From SM1-73 sp964588305 (GTDB lineage Bacteria; Zixibacteria; MSB-5A5; SM1-73), in assembly GCA_964588305.1 (NCBI GenBank), contig CAZPOP010000018.1:7587-71586 (forward strand): a DNA stretch of 64,000 nt. Direction: 5' to 3'. Of this stretch, positions 27,480-36,836 are shown piece after piece; within the stretch, counting starts at the first letter, position 1, and each line of letters begins with the position of its first letter. The notes under the pieces were generated by a model that saw only the letters and a list, made by a program, of their open reading frames with translations, was not told the DNA's origin and did not search any database. The translations under genes were made by a program, and so were the position numbers.

Positions 27480-28901
27480 ATGAAAAACGATGTTTTTTTG
27501 AAAAAGGTTAGGCAAACCATCGCTCACTATGATCTACTGCAAAAAGGAGACAATATCCTGGTGGCGGTCTCCGGGGGGCCGGATTCTGTGGCTTTGCTTT
27601 ATGCCTTGTTGGAGATTAAAGACGCGTTTGATCTGCAACTTTTGGTGGCTCATCTGAATCACAAATTAAGAGGCGCGGAATCAGATCAGGACCAAAAGTT
27701 TGTGAAGAATTTAGCCTCCAAGCTCAACTTAAGATTCTTCTCAAAATCAGTAGACGTCAAAAGGGAAGCCAAAGAGAAGAAACTATCGCTGGAGGAGGCT
27801 GCTAGGTCGATTCGTTACCAATATCTGGAGAATCTAGCCGATAGAATCAAAGCTGACAAGATTGCCGTGGGGCATCACGCTGATGATCAGGCAGAAACCT
27901 TTCTGATGAGACTCTTGAGGGGTGCGGGTGGATCAGGCCTCTCCGGGATTCCTCCAAAAAGGGGAAGAATTATAAGACCTTTGATTAACGTCAAGAGAGA
28001 AGAGGTCGAGAAATTCTTGAAGGAAAAAAAGGTTTCATCTCGAACTGACTCGTCTAACCTGTTGCCCAACTATTTCAGAAACAAAATCAGGCTTTTGCTT
28101 CTGCCTCAGATCAAGAAGAAATTCAATCCCAGGATCGTGGATGTTTTGAATCGAGCCGCCAATATCATATCTTTGCAGCAGCAGTATGTTGAAAAAAAGT
28201 GCGAAGAGATTTTGCGTCTCGTTTGTAAAAGCAAAAGGCAGGATAAAATAGTTCTTGATTTGAGGAGATTTATCGATTATGATGTAAGTTTGAAAAGGGA
28301 GATGATCAGGCTTTGTGTCAAGGAACTTAACAAGGATTTCACAGAGCTGTCCTTTGAGTCCATCGAACGAACCCTGAACCTGATCCGAAAAGGAAAAAGT
28401 GGGAGGTCCGCAGGATCCATAGGAAAGGTTAGATTAACCAGAAAACTATGGGCTGAAGTTTCCGGCAAAGATTTGGCAATTTACTCAGGAGAAAAGAGAA
28501 CGCGCAATCATCCGATTTCTCTTCCCGGAGAGAGACATTTCAGAACTACGGGAATGAGGATCAAATCGGAGATCGTCGCTCGTTCCTCTTTGCCAAAGAG
28601 GATAAGATCAAAGGGCGAGTCAGTTGCATTATTGGATTGGGAAGAATTGAAAGCACCGTTTCGTCTGCGTAACAGAAGGCCGAGAGACAAGTTTAAGCCC
28701 TTGGGAATGGAAGGAACAAAGAGCATCGCCGATTTCCTGATTGATATGAAGGTTCCCCGGTACGAAAGAGACGAGGTGATGCTTCTGACCACGAAAGGAA
28801 GAATCGCCTGGATTTTGGGTTACAGAATTGGTGATGAATTCAAAGTAACCGATAAAACTAAAAAGGTCTTGAGAATAGAAGTGGCGTTCGATGGAATTTG
28901 A
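27480..28901 (+). CDS. tilS: tRNA(Ile)-lysidine synthase
   Basis: The protein has 473 residues with the PP-loop SGGPDS (31-36), the LNHKLRG and GHHADDQAETFLMRLLRG motifs and a C-terminal TilS substrate-binding domain (LRNRRPRDKFKPLG, near 400). It changes C34 of the AUA-reading tRNA to lysidine using ATP and lysine, an essential reaction. It begins a plus-strand series leading to hpt and ftsH, the same order as in many bacteria. Confidence 0.93.
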   Translation: MKNDVFLKKVRQTIAHYDLLQKGDNILVAVSGGPDSVALLYALLEIKDAFDLQLLVAHLNHKLRGAESDQDQKFVKNLASKLNLRFFSKSVDVKREAKEKKLSLEEAARSIRYQYLENLADRIKADKIAVGHHADDQAETFLMRLLRGAGGSGLSGIPPKRGRIIRPLINVKREEVEKFLKEKKVSSRTDSSNLLPNYFRNKIRLLLLPQIKKKFNPRIVDVLNRAANIISLQQQYVEKKCEEILRLVCKSKRQDKIVLDLRRFIDYDVSLKREMIRLCVKELNKDFTELSFESIERTLNLIRKGKSGRSAGSIGKVRLTRKLWAEVSGKDLAIYSGEKRTRNHPISLPGERHFRTTGMRIKSEIVARSSLPKRIRSKGESVALLDWEELKAPFRLRNRRPRDKFKPLGMEGTKSIADFLIDMKVPRYERDEVMLLTTKGRIAWILGYRIGDEFKVTDKTKKVLRIEVAFDGI

Positions 28902-28921
28902 AGGTTCTTCGAGCTTGCCGA

Positions 28922-28947
28922 TTCGCAGGCTAAAGCCTGCGGCTACC
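28922..28947. repeat. Short palindromic repeat CGCAGGCTAAAGCCTGCG
   Basis: GCAGGCT pairs with AGCCTGC in the 50-nt gap between tilS and hpt. It is followed by GGCTACC, as in dispersed repeats of many environmental genomes. Confidence 0.55.
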
Positions 28948-28952
28948 GAAAC

Positions 28953-29492
28953 GTGAAACTTGATTTGGAAACACTGATCTCCAAGGAGAGACTGAAGAAA
29001 AAGGTTAAAAAGCTGGCGTCACAAATCTCTGAAGACTACAAAGACAAAAATCCTATATTGGTGGGGATACTCAAAGGAAGTTTCGTCTTCTTGGCAGATC
29101 TAATCAGAGAACTGAAGATATCTCACCAGATCGATTTTATCTCCGTGGCCAGCTATGGCTCGAGAAAAAAGGCTTCAGGCGTGGTGAGGTTGCTCAAAGA
29201 TTTAAGCACCAATATAGAAGGGAAGGACGTAATTATAGTGGAGGATATCGTAGATTCTGGATTGACCCTTAACTATATAAGAAATAATCTGTCGACCAGA
29301 AACCCAAAAAGCCTGGAAGTCGTGACACTTCTGGACAAGAAAGAGAGAAGAAGGGTTAACATACCTTTGAAATATGTGGGCTTCTCCATACCGAGTTGCT
29401 TTGTGGTGGGGTATGGTTTGGATTACGACGAGCAATACCGAAATTTACCTTATGTTGCGAAGCTTGAAGAAGATCGGGGGTCAGAGGCCTGA
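28953..29492 (+). CDS. hpt: Hypoxanthine phosphoribosyltransferase
   Basis: The protein has 179 residues starting with GTG. The PRPP-binding loop is EDIVDSGLT (97-105) and the purine-binding end is VGYGLDYDEQYRNLPYV. It salvages hypoxanthine and guanine to IMP and GMP. The GTG follows the repeat at 28922, and no clear ribosome site is seen. The placement between tilS and ftsH is widely conserved. Confidence 0.92.
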   Translation: MKLDLETLISKERLKKKVKKLASQISEDYKDKNPILVGILKGSFVFLADLIRELKISHQIDFISVASYGSRKKASGVVRLLKDLSTNIEGKDVIIVEDIVDSGLTLNYIRNNLSTRNPKSLEVVTLLDKKERRRVNIPLKYVGFSIPSCFVVGYGLDYDEQYRNLPYVAKLEEDRGSEA

Positions 29493-29501
29493 GGCACGAA
29501 A

Positions 29502-31625
29502 ATGCTTTTGAGGAAGTCAGGTGAAGAGGATATGAAGATTCTAGATGAACCTTTTAGAAGAGAGCCAAAAAACCAAAGAGGAAGGATGAGCCGATCCAAT
29601 CGTCCTCCTGACAGAAGAAGACCTCCGGATGAAAAAAAGGGTGAATTCAGGTGGAGGAAAGCCAGCCGAACTCTGATCTTCTGGGTCATACTTCTGCTTC
29701 TCTCCATTTCCTTGTTTCAGTATTATTCCCGTGGAAAAGGGGACGTGGTTTCCATAAACTACACCGAGTTTATGCAGCAGTTGGAGAATTCGAATGTCAA
29801 AAAAGTTATCATGATGGAAAAAGACATCGAGGGGGAATTCATCCAGCAGATCACCAAAACAGAGGGAAACAAGACCGGGCAATACAGCAAGTTCAAACTC
29901 CATATCCCTTTTGAGGACCCATCTCTTTTAGAGAAGCTGGAGGCAAAAAGCGTGGAGATAGATGCTGAACCCCAGCGCACCAACTGGTCAACCATACTCT
30001 TGACATCTCTTCCCTGGATAATCTTAATTGTTTTCTGGCTTTTCATGATAAGGCAGATGCAGGGCGGACCCAAGGGGCTTTTCTCCTTTGGCAAAAGCAA
30101 AGCTAAGCTTCTGGCTGGTGACCGTCCCAGGGCGACCTTCAATGACGTGGCCGGAGCAGATGAGGCCAAGGAGGAGTTGCAGGAGATAATAGAATTCTTG
30201 AAAGATCCGGCGAAATTCCAGAAACTGGGAGGAAAGATACCCAAGGGAGCGCTCCTTTTGGGTGCACCCGGAACCGGAAAAACTCTTTTGGCCAGAGCCG
30301 TGGCAGGAGAGGCCGGAGTCTCCTTCTTCAGCATGAGCGGTTCCGATTTCGTGGAGATGTTTGTGGGTGTGGGTGCGTCTCGGGTAAGAGATCTTTTCGA
30401 TCAGGGGAAGAGAAGTGCTCCCTGTATCATCTTCATCGACGAGATAGATGCGGTGGGAAGACACAGGGGAGCCGGATTGGGCGGTGGACACGACGAAAGG
30501 GAACAGACCCTCAACCAGCTATTGGTGGAGATGGATGGATTTGAGTCCAACGAAGGGGTGATCCTTCTGGCCGCCACCAACCGTCCGGACGTGCTGGACC
30601 CGGCGCTATTGAGGCCCGGACGATTTGATAGGCAGATCGTGGTCGACATTCCGGACGTGAGGGGGAGAGAAGGAATACTTAAGGTGCACACCCGCAAGAT
30701 ACCAGTGGCAGAAGACGTCGATTTGTCCATCATTGCCCGGGGCACTCCCGGATTCTCTGGGGCAGATTTGGCCAACATGGTTAACGAAGCCGCCCTCTTG
30801 GGTGCCCGACGAAGTCACGACAAGGTAAAGATGCGGGATTTCGAGGATGCCAAAGACAAGGTAATGATGGGAACCGAAAGAAGAAGTCTGGTGATAAATG
30901 AGGAGGAGAAGAAATCCACCGCCTATCATGAATCCGGACACGCTCTAATATCCAAACTGGTTCCCGGATCCGATCCGGTGCATAAGATGACCATCATTCC
31001 GAGAGGACTCTCGCTGGGATCCACTCATTATCTTCCCATCGATGAAAAACACACTCATTCCAAGAAATATCTGAAAACCAAACTTCTCCATCTCTTGGGA
31101 GGACGGGTGGCAGAGAAGTTGGTTTTCCAGGAGTTGACCACCGGAGCCGGTAACGATATCGAAAGGGCTACCGGCCTGGCCAGAAAGATGGTATGTGAGT
31201 GGGGAATGAGCGAAAGATTGGGGCCTTTGACCTTCGGCAAAAAAGAAGAGCAGATATTTCTGGGCCGCGAGATAGCTACTCACCGGGACTACAGTGAACA
31301 CACTGCTCAGGAGATAGATAAAGAGGTGAGGCGAATCGTTGAGGAAGCAGAAGAGAAGGCAACAGAACTTTTGGGCGCCAATTTGGACAAGCTCCATCTT
31401 TTGGCCACCGCCCTTTTGGAGCGGGAGATTCTGGATGGGGAGGAGATAGATAAAATCCTGCGGGGGGAGAAACTCGAGGCCCTGAAACTGGAAGCAAAGG
31501 AGGAGAAGCCGGCAGAACCTGCTCCCCTCACGCCTGAGCCTTCCCATCGGCCTGAGCCCTCAGGGTCGAAGGCACGACCAACGCAGGATCAGTCGCTTGC
31601 TTCAGATGAACAAAAGAAAGATTGA
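29502..31625 (+). CDS. ftsH: ATP-dependent zinc metalloprotease FtsH
   Basis: The protein has 707 residues. A basic, Pro-rich cytoplasmic N-tail (about 1-50), a membrane helix, a small periplasmic domain and a second helix (about 160-182) are followed by the AAA domain with Walker A GAPGTGKT (254-261), IIFIDEIDAVG and the SRH region. The M41 peptidase has HESGH (476-480). The C-tail is Pro/Glu-rich. It degrades unfolded membrane proteins and short-lived regulators. Two starts are possible: 29502 with GAGG, or ATG 29532. Its 3' end overlaps folE by 20-29 nt, implying translational coupling. Confidence 0.95.
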   Translation: MLLRKSGEEDMKILDEPFRREPKNQRGRMSRSNRPPDRRRPPDEKKGEFRWRKASRTLIFWVILLLLSISLFQYYSRGKGDVVSINYTEFMQQLENSNVKKVIMMEKDIEGEFIQQITKTEGNKTGQYSKFKLHIPFEDPSLLEKLEAKSVEIDAEPQRTNWSTILLTSLPWIILIVFWLFMIRQMQGGPKGLFSFGKSKAKLLAGDRPRATFNDVAGADEAKEELQEIIEFLKDPAKFQKLGGKIPKGALLLGAPGTGKTLLARAVAGEAGVSFFSMSGSDFVEMFVGVGASRVRDLFDQGKRSAPCIIFIDEIDAVGRHRGAGLGGGHDEREQTLNQLLVEMDGFESNEGVILLAATNRPDVLDPALLRPGRFDRQIVVDIPDVRGREGILKVHTRKIPVAEDVDLSIIARGTPGFSGADLANMVNEAALLGARRSHDKVKMRDFEDAKDKVMMGTERRSLVINEEEKKSTAYHESGHALISKLVPGSDPVHKMTIIPRGLSLGSTHYLPIDEKHTHSKKYLKTKLLHLLGGRVAEKLVFQELTTGAGNDIERATGLARKMVCEWGMSERLGPLTFGKKEEQIFLGREIATHRDYSEHTAQEIDKEVRRIVEEAEEKATELLGANLDKLHLLATALLEREILDGEEIDKILRGEKLEALKLEAKEEKPAEPAPLTPEPSHRPEPSGSKARPTQDQSLASDEQKKD

Positions 31626-32181
31626 AAAAGCGGTGGAGATGATCCTGGAGGCGGTAGGTGAGGATCCCCAAAGGGAAGGGCTGAAAGAAACTCCCCGAAG
31701 GGTGGCAGAATTTTATGCAGAGATATTCGCCGGACTGAATGAGAATCCGCAAGCCCAAGTCAAGCTTTACTCGGCCCCCAACCAGGACGAGATGATCATC
31801 GCCAAGGATATTTTTTTCCATTCCTTGTGCGAGCACCATCTTCTGCCATTTTTTGGAAAGGCACACATCGCTTACATTCCCTCAGATAACAAGGTCACCG
31901 GATTTTCCAGATTGGTGCGGGTGGTGGAGGTTTTGGCCCGAAGACCCCAGCTGCAGGAACGTTTGACCGCCCAGGTGGCTGATACATTGATGGAGGTTCT
32001 AAAGCCCAAGGGGGTCTTGGTGGTGATCGAGGCGGAACAAATGTGTCTCACCATGCGCGGTTTGAAAAAGTACGGATCGGTGACCATCACCTCTGCCATA
32101 CGCGGAACGCTGAAGAAAGATGCCCTCAGAAAAGAAGCCTTCGCCTTGATAAAGGGAAGCGCATTATCCGAAGAGACCTAA
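31606..32181 (+). CDS. folE: GTP cyclohydrolase I
   Basis: The protein has 191 residues from the ATG at 31606; a TTG at 31597 with AGGA 8 nt upstream is equally possible. The zinc ligands are in CEHHLLPF (C75, H78) and EAEQMCLTMRG. It makes dihydroneopterin triphosphate from GTP, the first step of folate synthesis. It overlaps the end of ftsH and precedes folP, with folC 10 kb upstream. Confidence 0.95.
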   Translation: MNKRKIEKAVEMILEAVGEDPQREGLKETPRRVAEFYAEIFAGLNENPQAQVKLYSAPNQDEMIIAKDIFFHSLCEHHLLPFFGKAHIAYIPSDNKVTGFSRLVRVVEVLARRPQLQERLTAQVADTLMEVLKPKGVLVVIEAEQMCLTMRGLKKYGSVTITSAIRGTLKKDALRKEAFALIKGSALSEET

Positions 32182-32303
32182 GGATGCACAGACAACCGAC
32201 CCCTCCCAGGCATTCCTGACCGAGAATTCCAGCCACTGTATGGGGTACGGAGATGTCCTGAGAAGAAAGAAACAGCCCATTCAGGATCCACGAAGGTTCA
32301 CTA

Positions 32304-33188
32304 ATGCCACAGACCACGGTGCAAAAGGGAGACAAATTCAAGCTCAATTTCGCCAAGAGGATTCTTGATCTTTCGTCGCGCACGCACCTTATGGGAATCT
32401 TGAATGTGACCCCGGATTCCTTTTCAGACGGAGGGAAATTCTTGAAATTCGATGATGCGGTTAGGCACGGAGTAAGAATAGCAGAGGAAGGTGCGGATAT
32501 GATCGATGTGGGTGGGGAATCGAGTCGCCCCGGGTCGGATCCGGTTACCATTGAAGAGGAACTCTCCAGAGTGATTCCGGTGATAGAAAAGCTATCCAAA
32601 CAAATAGATATTCCCATTTCCATCGATACCTACAAGTCAGAAATCGCCAGAAAGGCTTTGGATGCTGGGGCAGAGATGATAAATGACATAAGCGCTTTGA
32701 GATTCGATCCCCGGATGAAGAAAATCGCCGCCGAATGCCAGGTGCCCATTGTCTTAATGCACATTAAGGGGACTCCTAGAAACATGCAGGAGAATCCATA
32801 TTATGATGATGTGATAGAGGAGATAACAAAGTACTCGCGGGAAAGCATCCAGCTGGGAATAAACGCCGGAATGAAAAAGGAGAACATCGTAATCGATCCA
32901 GGGATCGGATTCGGAAAAAGACTTCAAGATAATCTAAACATATTGAAAAATCTCAAAAAGTTTTTTATATTGGATTGTCCGATTTTGATTGGTACGTCCA
33001 GAAAATCGTTCATCGGCAAAATCCTCGACTTGCCGGTCGAGGAGAGATTGGAGGGAAGCTTGGCCGCTTTGGCGGTCAGCATAATGAACGGGGCAAACAT
33101 AGTCAGGGTGCACGATGTCAAGGAGAGTAAAAGGGTGGCTGGTTTGATAGATGCGATTCTTAAGGGTGAGTTGAAGAACTCCAGCTAA
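32304..33188 (+). CDS. folP: Dihydropteroate synthase
   Basis: The protein has 294 residues, with the two DHPS signatures MGILNVTPDSFSDGG and MIDVGGESSRPG, and VIDPGIGFGKRLQDN. It condenses p-aminobenzoate with dihydropterin pyrophosphate. The start gives about 28 residues before the first family strand, so a shorter start near TTG/ATG within the first 30 codons is possible. The 122-nt gap after folE has no recognised element. Confidence 0.94.
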   Translation: MPQTTVQKGDKFKLNFAKRILDLSSRTHLMGILNVTPDSFSDGGKFLKFDDAVRHGVRIAEEGADMIDVGGESSRPGSDPVTIEEELSRVIPVIEKLSKQIDIPISIDTYKSEIARKALDAGAEMINDISALRFDPRMKKIAAECQVPIVLMHIKGTPRNMQENPYYDDVIEEITKYSRESIQLGINAGMKKENIVIDPGIGFGKRLQDNLNILKNLKKFFILDCPILIGTSRKSFIGKILDLPVEERLEGSLAALAVSIMNGANIVRVHDVKESKRVAGLIDAILKGELKNSS

Positions 33189-33192
33189 CACT

Positions 33193-33302
33193 TTGTCATT
33201 CTGACCCCGCCTTTGGCGGGGGAAGAATCTTCATATGAACCGAAGAGATTCTTCGGTCGCGGAGTTCACCCCGCCTCTGGCGGGGTTCCCTCAGAATGAC
33301 AA
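33193..33302. repeat. 110-nt cloverleaf-like palindromic element
   Basis: Perfect 12-nt ends TTGTCATTCTGA (33193-33204) and TCAGAATGACAA (33291-33302) enclose three hairpins. These are CCCCGCC-TTT-GGCGGGG, AAGAATCT...AGATTCTT, and CCCCGCC-TCT-GGCGGGG. It fills most of the gap between folP and cdaA. Confidence 0.8.
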
Positions 33303-33388
33303 TATGGCTCTGCCAACACGCCGTCAAGCCTGACCCCGAGTTGCGGTAGTTCGCGTTGGGAATTCATCTCTAAGCTCTTTATCTGGTC

Positions 33389-34153
33389 ATGGAGTTATTT
33401 CACATAAGCTTTTTGAAATTCGACTTGCTCGATTTAATCGATGTGGTCATCGTGGGATTTTTGTTCTATCGGGTCCTTTTACTGATGAAAGGGACAAGGT
33501 CTGTGCAGATAGTCATCGGCCTTTTCCTGCTCTTTTTGGTCTCCTTTTTCGCCTTTTGGTTTCAGCTGGAGGGGATGAAGTGGCTGATCACGAACATCGC
33601 CACCGTGGGAATATTGGTTTTGGTCATCGTCTTTCAACCTGAGATCAGGGGCGCGCTGGCTCAGATCGGTCACAACAAACTCTTCCGCATGTTTTTTAAA
33701 TATGAGAAGGAGAGAACCTTAGATGAGCTGGTAAGGGCAGCCGTCAAGCTGTCACAGCTTCGTTATGGGGGATTGATGGTCATAGAGAGAGACATAGGAT
33801 TGAAAACCTTCATAGAGACCGGAAAGACAATAAATGCCGAGGTTTCGTCCGACCTGCTGGTGACAATATTCACCCCTTACACCCCCCTGCATGACGGAGC
33901 GGCCATAATTCAGGGAGACTTTGTGGTGGCTGTGGCATGTACTCTCCCCTTAACCCAGAACCCCCTGTACGGCAAATTGTTCGGGATGAGACATAAGGCC
34001 GCCATCGGCATAACGGAGGAGTCCGATGCCATCGTCATTGTGGTCTCCGAGGAGAATGGGAAAATCTCCGTTGCTTTCAGGGGTGTACTGCATAAGGACA
34101 TTGACAAAACCATCTTGAAGGAGACTCTGACCAAGATGGTGAAATCCGGCTAA
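33389..34153 (+). CDS. cdaA: Diadenylate cyclase (CdaA type)
   Basis: The protein has 254 residues. Three N-terminal membrane helices (about 12-32, 40-58, 68-84) are followed by a DAC domain with the catalytic DGA (169-171, in LHDGAA) and RHK (201-203, in GMRHKAA). The third residue of the usual RHR triad is Lys here. It makes cyclic di-AMP from two ATP. The position next to folP is frequent. Whether the K+ channel and antiporter at 6669-8942 respond to c-di-AMP is only a speculation. Confidence 0.92.
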   Translation: MELFHISFLKFDLLDLIDVVIVGFLFYRVLLLMKGTRSVQIVIGLFLLFLVSFFAFWFQLEGMKWLITNIATVGILVLVIVFQPEIRGALAQIGHNKLFRMFFKYEKERTLDELVRAAVKLSQLRYGGLMVIERDIGLKTFIETGKTINAEVSSDLLVTIFTPYTPLHDGAAIIQGDFVVAVACTLPLTQNPLYGKLFGMRHKAAIGITEESDAIVIVVSEENGKISVAFRGVLHKDIDKTILKETLTKMVKSG

Positions 34154-34182
34154 TAAGGAGGCGCAAGCCACCTGCCACAATC

Positions 34183-35175
34183 ATGTTTGTCGATTATGTA
34201 GAGATCAAGGTCAAAGCGGGGAAGGGAGGAAATGGTTGCACCAGTTTCCGGCGGGAAAAGTACGTTCCCAAGGGAGGGCCGAACGGGGGAGATGGGGGAG
34301 ATGGAGGCGACGTGGTAATCAGGGTCGACCCCCACATGACCACCCTGCTGGATTTTCGTTATGTTAAACACTTGAAAGCTGTAAACGGCCAGCACGGGAA
34401 GGGAGCTTTGAAGCACGGAAAAAGAGGTGAGGATGTCTGGATCAAAGTGCCTTCGGGAACTGTGGTGAAGGACGCCGAATCCAAAAAGATCTTGGTCGAT
34501 CTCACCAAAGAAGATCAGGTTTATCTAGCGGCAAAAGGAGGAAAGGGAGGCAGGGGGAATGCCCGCTTCAAATCCCCCACCCATCAGGCTCCCAGAAGAT
34601 CTGAGCCCGGGGCCAAGGGCGAAGAGAGAAAGCTCTCCCTGGAGCTGAAGCTTCTGGCGGACGTGGGAGTGGTGGGGCAGCCTAACGTGGGAAAATCGAC
34701 CCTTCTGGCTAAGTTGTCCTCTGCCCGACCCAAAATAGCAGATTACCCTTTCACCACACTTTCTCCCAATCTGGGAATGGTCAAACTGAACGGTAATAGA
34801 AGCTTCGTTCTGGCTGATATACCGGGATTGATCGAAGGAGCACACCAGGGAAAAGGTCTGGGACTCCAATTCTTAAAACATATTCAGAGAACCAAACTTC
34901 TGCTCTATCTGTTAGACGTAACCTCACCGGATATCAAGAGTGATTACGAAGCTCTCAGGGACGAGATAAGACTCTTTGACCCTCAGCTCTTGAGCCGTCC
35001 CGGGGTTGTGGCTATTAATAAGATCGATCTATCCCCCAAAGGAAAGATAAAGAAAATGACGAGGTTCAACAACGGGCAGAACAATATCTGTTATATCTCC
35101 GCTCTGACCGGCCAGGGGCTGGAAAGCCTTCTGGCTATGCTAGGATCGGAACTCGGAGAGCAGGAAAAGCCATAG
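34183..35175 (+). CDS. obg: Obg GTPase
   Basis: The protein has 330 residues. The Gly-rich Obg fold (1-157, with PKGGPNGGDGGDGG and GGKGGRGN) is followed by a GTPase domain with P-loop GQPNVGKS (165-172), DIPGLIEGAHQGKGLG and NKIDL. The C-terminal OCT domain is absent, as in short Obg proteins. It acts in late 50S ribosome assembly. It starts 30 nt after cdaA, and dprA follows after 11 nt, so one operon is likely. Confidence 0.95.
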   Translation: MFVDYVEIKVKAGKGGNGCTSFRREKYVPKGGPNGGDGGDGGDVVIRVDPHMTTLLDFRYVKHLKAVNGQHGKGALKHGKRGEDVWIKVPSGTVVKDAESKKILVDLTKEDQVYLAAKGGKGGRGNARFKSPTHQAPRRSEPGAKGEERKLSLELKLLADVGVVGQPNVGKSTLLAKLSSARPKIADYPFTTLSPNLGMVKLNGNRSFVLADIPGLIEGAHQGKGLGLQFLKHIQRTKLLLYLLDVTSPDIKSDYEALRDEIRLFDPQLLSRPGVVAINKIDLSPKGKIKKMTRFNNGQNNICYISALTGQGLESLLAMLGSELGEQEKP

Positions 35176-35186
35176 AAAGCCAAGAT

Positions 35187-36293
35187 ATGGAGTCGAACCC
35201 TTCCGAGCTCAAAAGCTGGCTTGCCCTTTCCACCGTGCCAAACGTGGGACCGATCCGTTTCATCTCTTTGGTTAAGCATTTCGGTTCTCCGGAGGCCGTT
35301 TTATCCGCCCCGGAAAGGAAGCTTGGTGACTTGCCTGACATTGGACCGATCACCGCCTCCAACATTAAAAGGAACGTGGACTGGAAGCTGACGGAGAAAC
35401 AGTTGGAGTTGATCGGAAAAAACCAAGTCCGCCTTTTGACTTTCAAGGATGACGCTTATCCTGAGAATCTGAAATCGATTTATGATCCACCGCCGTTTCT
35501 TTTTATCAAAGGGGAGATCAAAGAGGAGGACAAAAACGCCATTGCTATAGTGGGAGCCCGAGCTGCCTCTGCCTACGGAAACCAAACCGCCCAAAAGATC
35601 GGGAGAGAACTGGCCAAGAGAGGAATCACCATCATCAGCGGATTGGCCTGGGGCATAGACTCGATCGGACATTCCTCTGCACTTGAGGAGAACGGCAGAA
35701 CCATTGCGGTATTCGGCTCGGGACTGGACGTGATCTATCCTCCTCAGAACAGAAAGTTGGCAGAAAGAATCATGCCAAAAGGTGCTTTAGTTTCCGAGTT
35801 CCTCTTGGGCACCAAGCCTGAAAAACAAAACTTCCCCAGAAGAAATAGATTAATAAGTGGACTCTCCTTAGGCGTGGTCGTCATTGAGGCAGGTGCCAAA
35901 AGTGGGGCGCTTCTTACCGCCCAACATGGCTTAGAGCAGAATCGAGAGGTCTTCGCAGTTCCCGGAAATATCGGGGCAAAAACCAGCGAAGGCACGAATA
36001 GATTGATTAAAGAGGGAGCCAAACTGGTCACCTCGGTGGAAGACATTTTGGAGGAATTGAGGATGAATATCACACTGCAGCAAACAGAAAAGAGCAAAAT
36101 CGAGAAGGATTCATCCCAGCTTTCCGAACAAGAGAAGAGCATATACGATCTGATGACCGGTGAGCCTTATCATATCGATAAGATTGCTCAAGATATACAC
36201 GTGACCACATCCCAGGCTTTGTCGACTCCCTTGTCTTTGGAATTGAAAGGATTCATAAAGCAACTGTCAGGTAAGATGTTTGTACGAGCGTAA
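35187..36293 (+). CDS. dprA: DNA-protecting protein DprA
   Basis: The protein has 368 residues. An N-terminal HhH/SAM-like domain (1-80, GLPDIGPITASNIK-type turn) precedes the Rossmann-like core with IVGARAASAYG, GSGLDVIYP and SGALLTAQHGLEQ. A C-terminal winged helix follows (from about 310). It loads RecA on incoming single-stranded DNA. No competence genes are in the window. Confidence 0.94.
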   Translation: MESNPSELKSWLALSTVPNVGPIRFISLVKHFGSPEAVLSAPERKLGDLPDIGPITASNIKRNVDWKLTEKQLELIGKNQVRLLTFKDDAYPENLKSIYDPPPFLFIKGEIKEEDKNAIAIVGARAASAYGNQTAQKIGRELAKRGITIISGLAWGIDSIGHSSALEENGRTIAVFGSGLDVIYPPQNRKLAERIMPKGALVSEFLLGTKPEKQNFPRRNRLISGLSLGVVVIEAGAKSGALLTAQHGLEQNREVFAVPGNIGAKTSEGTNRLIKEGAKLVTSVEDILEELRMNITLQQTEKSKIEKDSSQLSEQEKSIYDLMTGEPYHIDKIAQDIHVTTSQALSTPLSLELKGFIKQLSGKMFVRA

Positions 36294-36369
36294 GGGTGAT
36301 AACCAACGGGAACGATGAAAGAAAACAATCGCCAATGTGATTTTGGGTATTTGGTTCCGGTTGTGAACA

Positions 36370-36513
36370 AAAGGCTAACGCCCTAAGTACCCAAAAGAAA
36401 AGAGGAGTTGATCCGGAAGGATTTTGTGGAAGGCTGGCGCCCTGAATCCAGAAGGGATTTGTTCCGCAAAGTCTCCATAAAAGGCTTACGCATTGACTCC
36501 CAAAGAAGGATTT
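36370..36513 (+). repeat. Three degenerate direct repeats before ptsH
   Basis: Units beginning AAGGCTAACGCCCTAA (36370), AAGGCTGGCGCCCTGA (36430) and AAGGCTTACGCATTGA (36481) each continue toward a CCAGAAGGGATTT-like end. Spacing is about 60 and 51 nt. The gap 36294-36568 holds nothing else recognised. Confidence 0.5.
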
Positions 36514-36568
36514 CCCTTACAGGTTGGGAATCGAGATTTCAGACTCGTAGATAAAGAAGGATGGTGTT

Positions 36569-36835
36569 TTGGTCGAAAAGAAGGTACAGATAACCAACAG
36601 GCTGGGATTGCATGCCCGTCCTGCCGCCCTGGTGGTGCAAAGGGCAAACAAGTTCAAATCCGAGATCACGCTTCAAAAGGAGGACTTGGAGGTAAACGCC
36701 AAAAGTATACTGAGCGTGATGGCCCTGGCTGCCGAGATGGGAAGCCTTGTGACCATCAAAGCCGAAGGAGAAGATGAAGCTGCGGCGGTGGAGGAATTGG
36801 CAAAACTCTTTGAACAAAAATTCGGTGAGGAGTAA
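36569..36835 (+). CDS. ptsH: Phosphocarrier protein HPr
   Basis: The protein has 88 residues starting at TTG, with AAGGA 8 nt before; no in-frame ATG fits. It has the phosphorylated His15 in GLHARPA and Ser46 in NAKSILSVM, the site used by HPr kinase. Paired with ptsI downstream. Confidence 0.93.
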   Translation: MVEKKVQITNRLGLHARPAALVVQRANKFKSEITLQKEDLEVNAKSILSVMALAAEMGSLVTIKAEGEDEAAAVEELAKLFEQKFGEE

Positions 36836-36836
36836 A

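Noticed and set aside
33193..33302. tRNA gene suggested by the cloverleaf outline
   Set aside because: There is no T-loop (GTTCRANNC), no proper anticodon arm and no acceptor/CCA arrangement; stem lengths do not fit.
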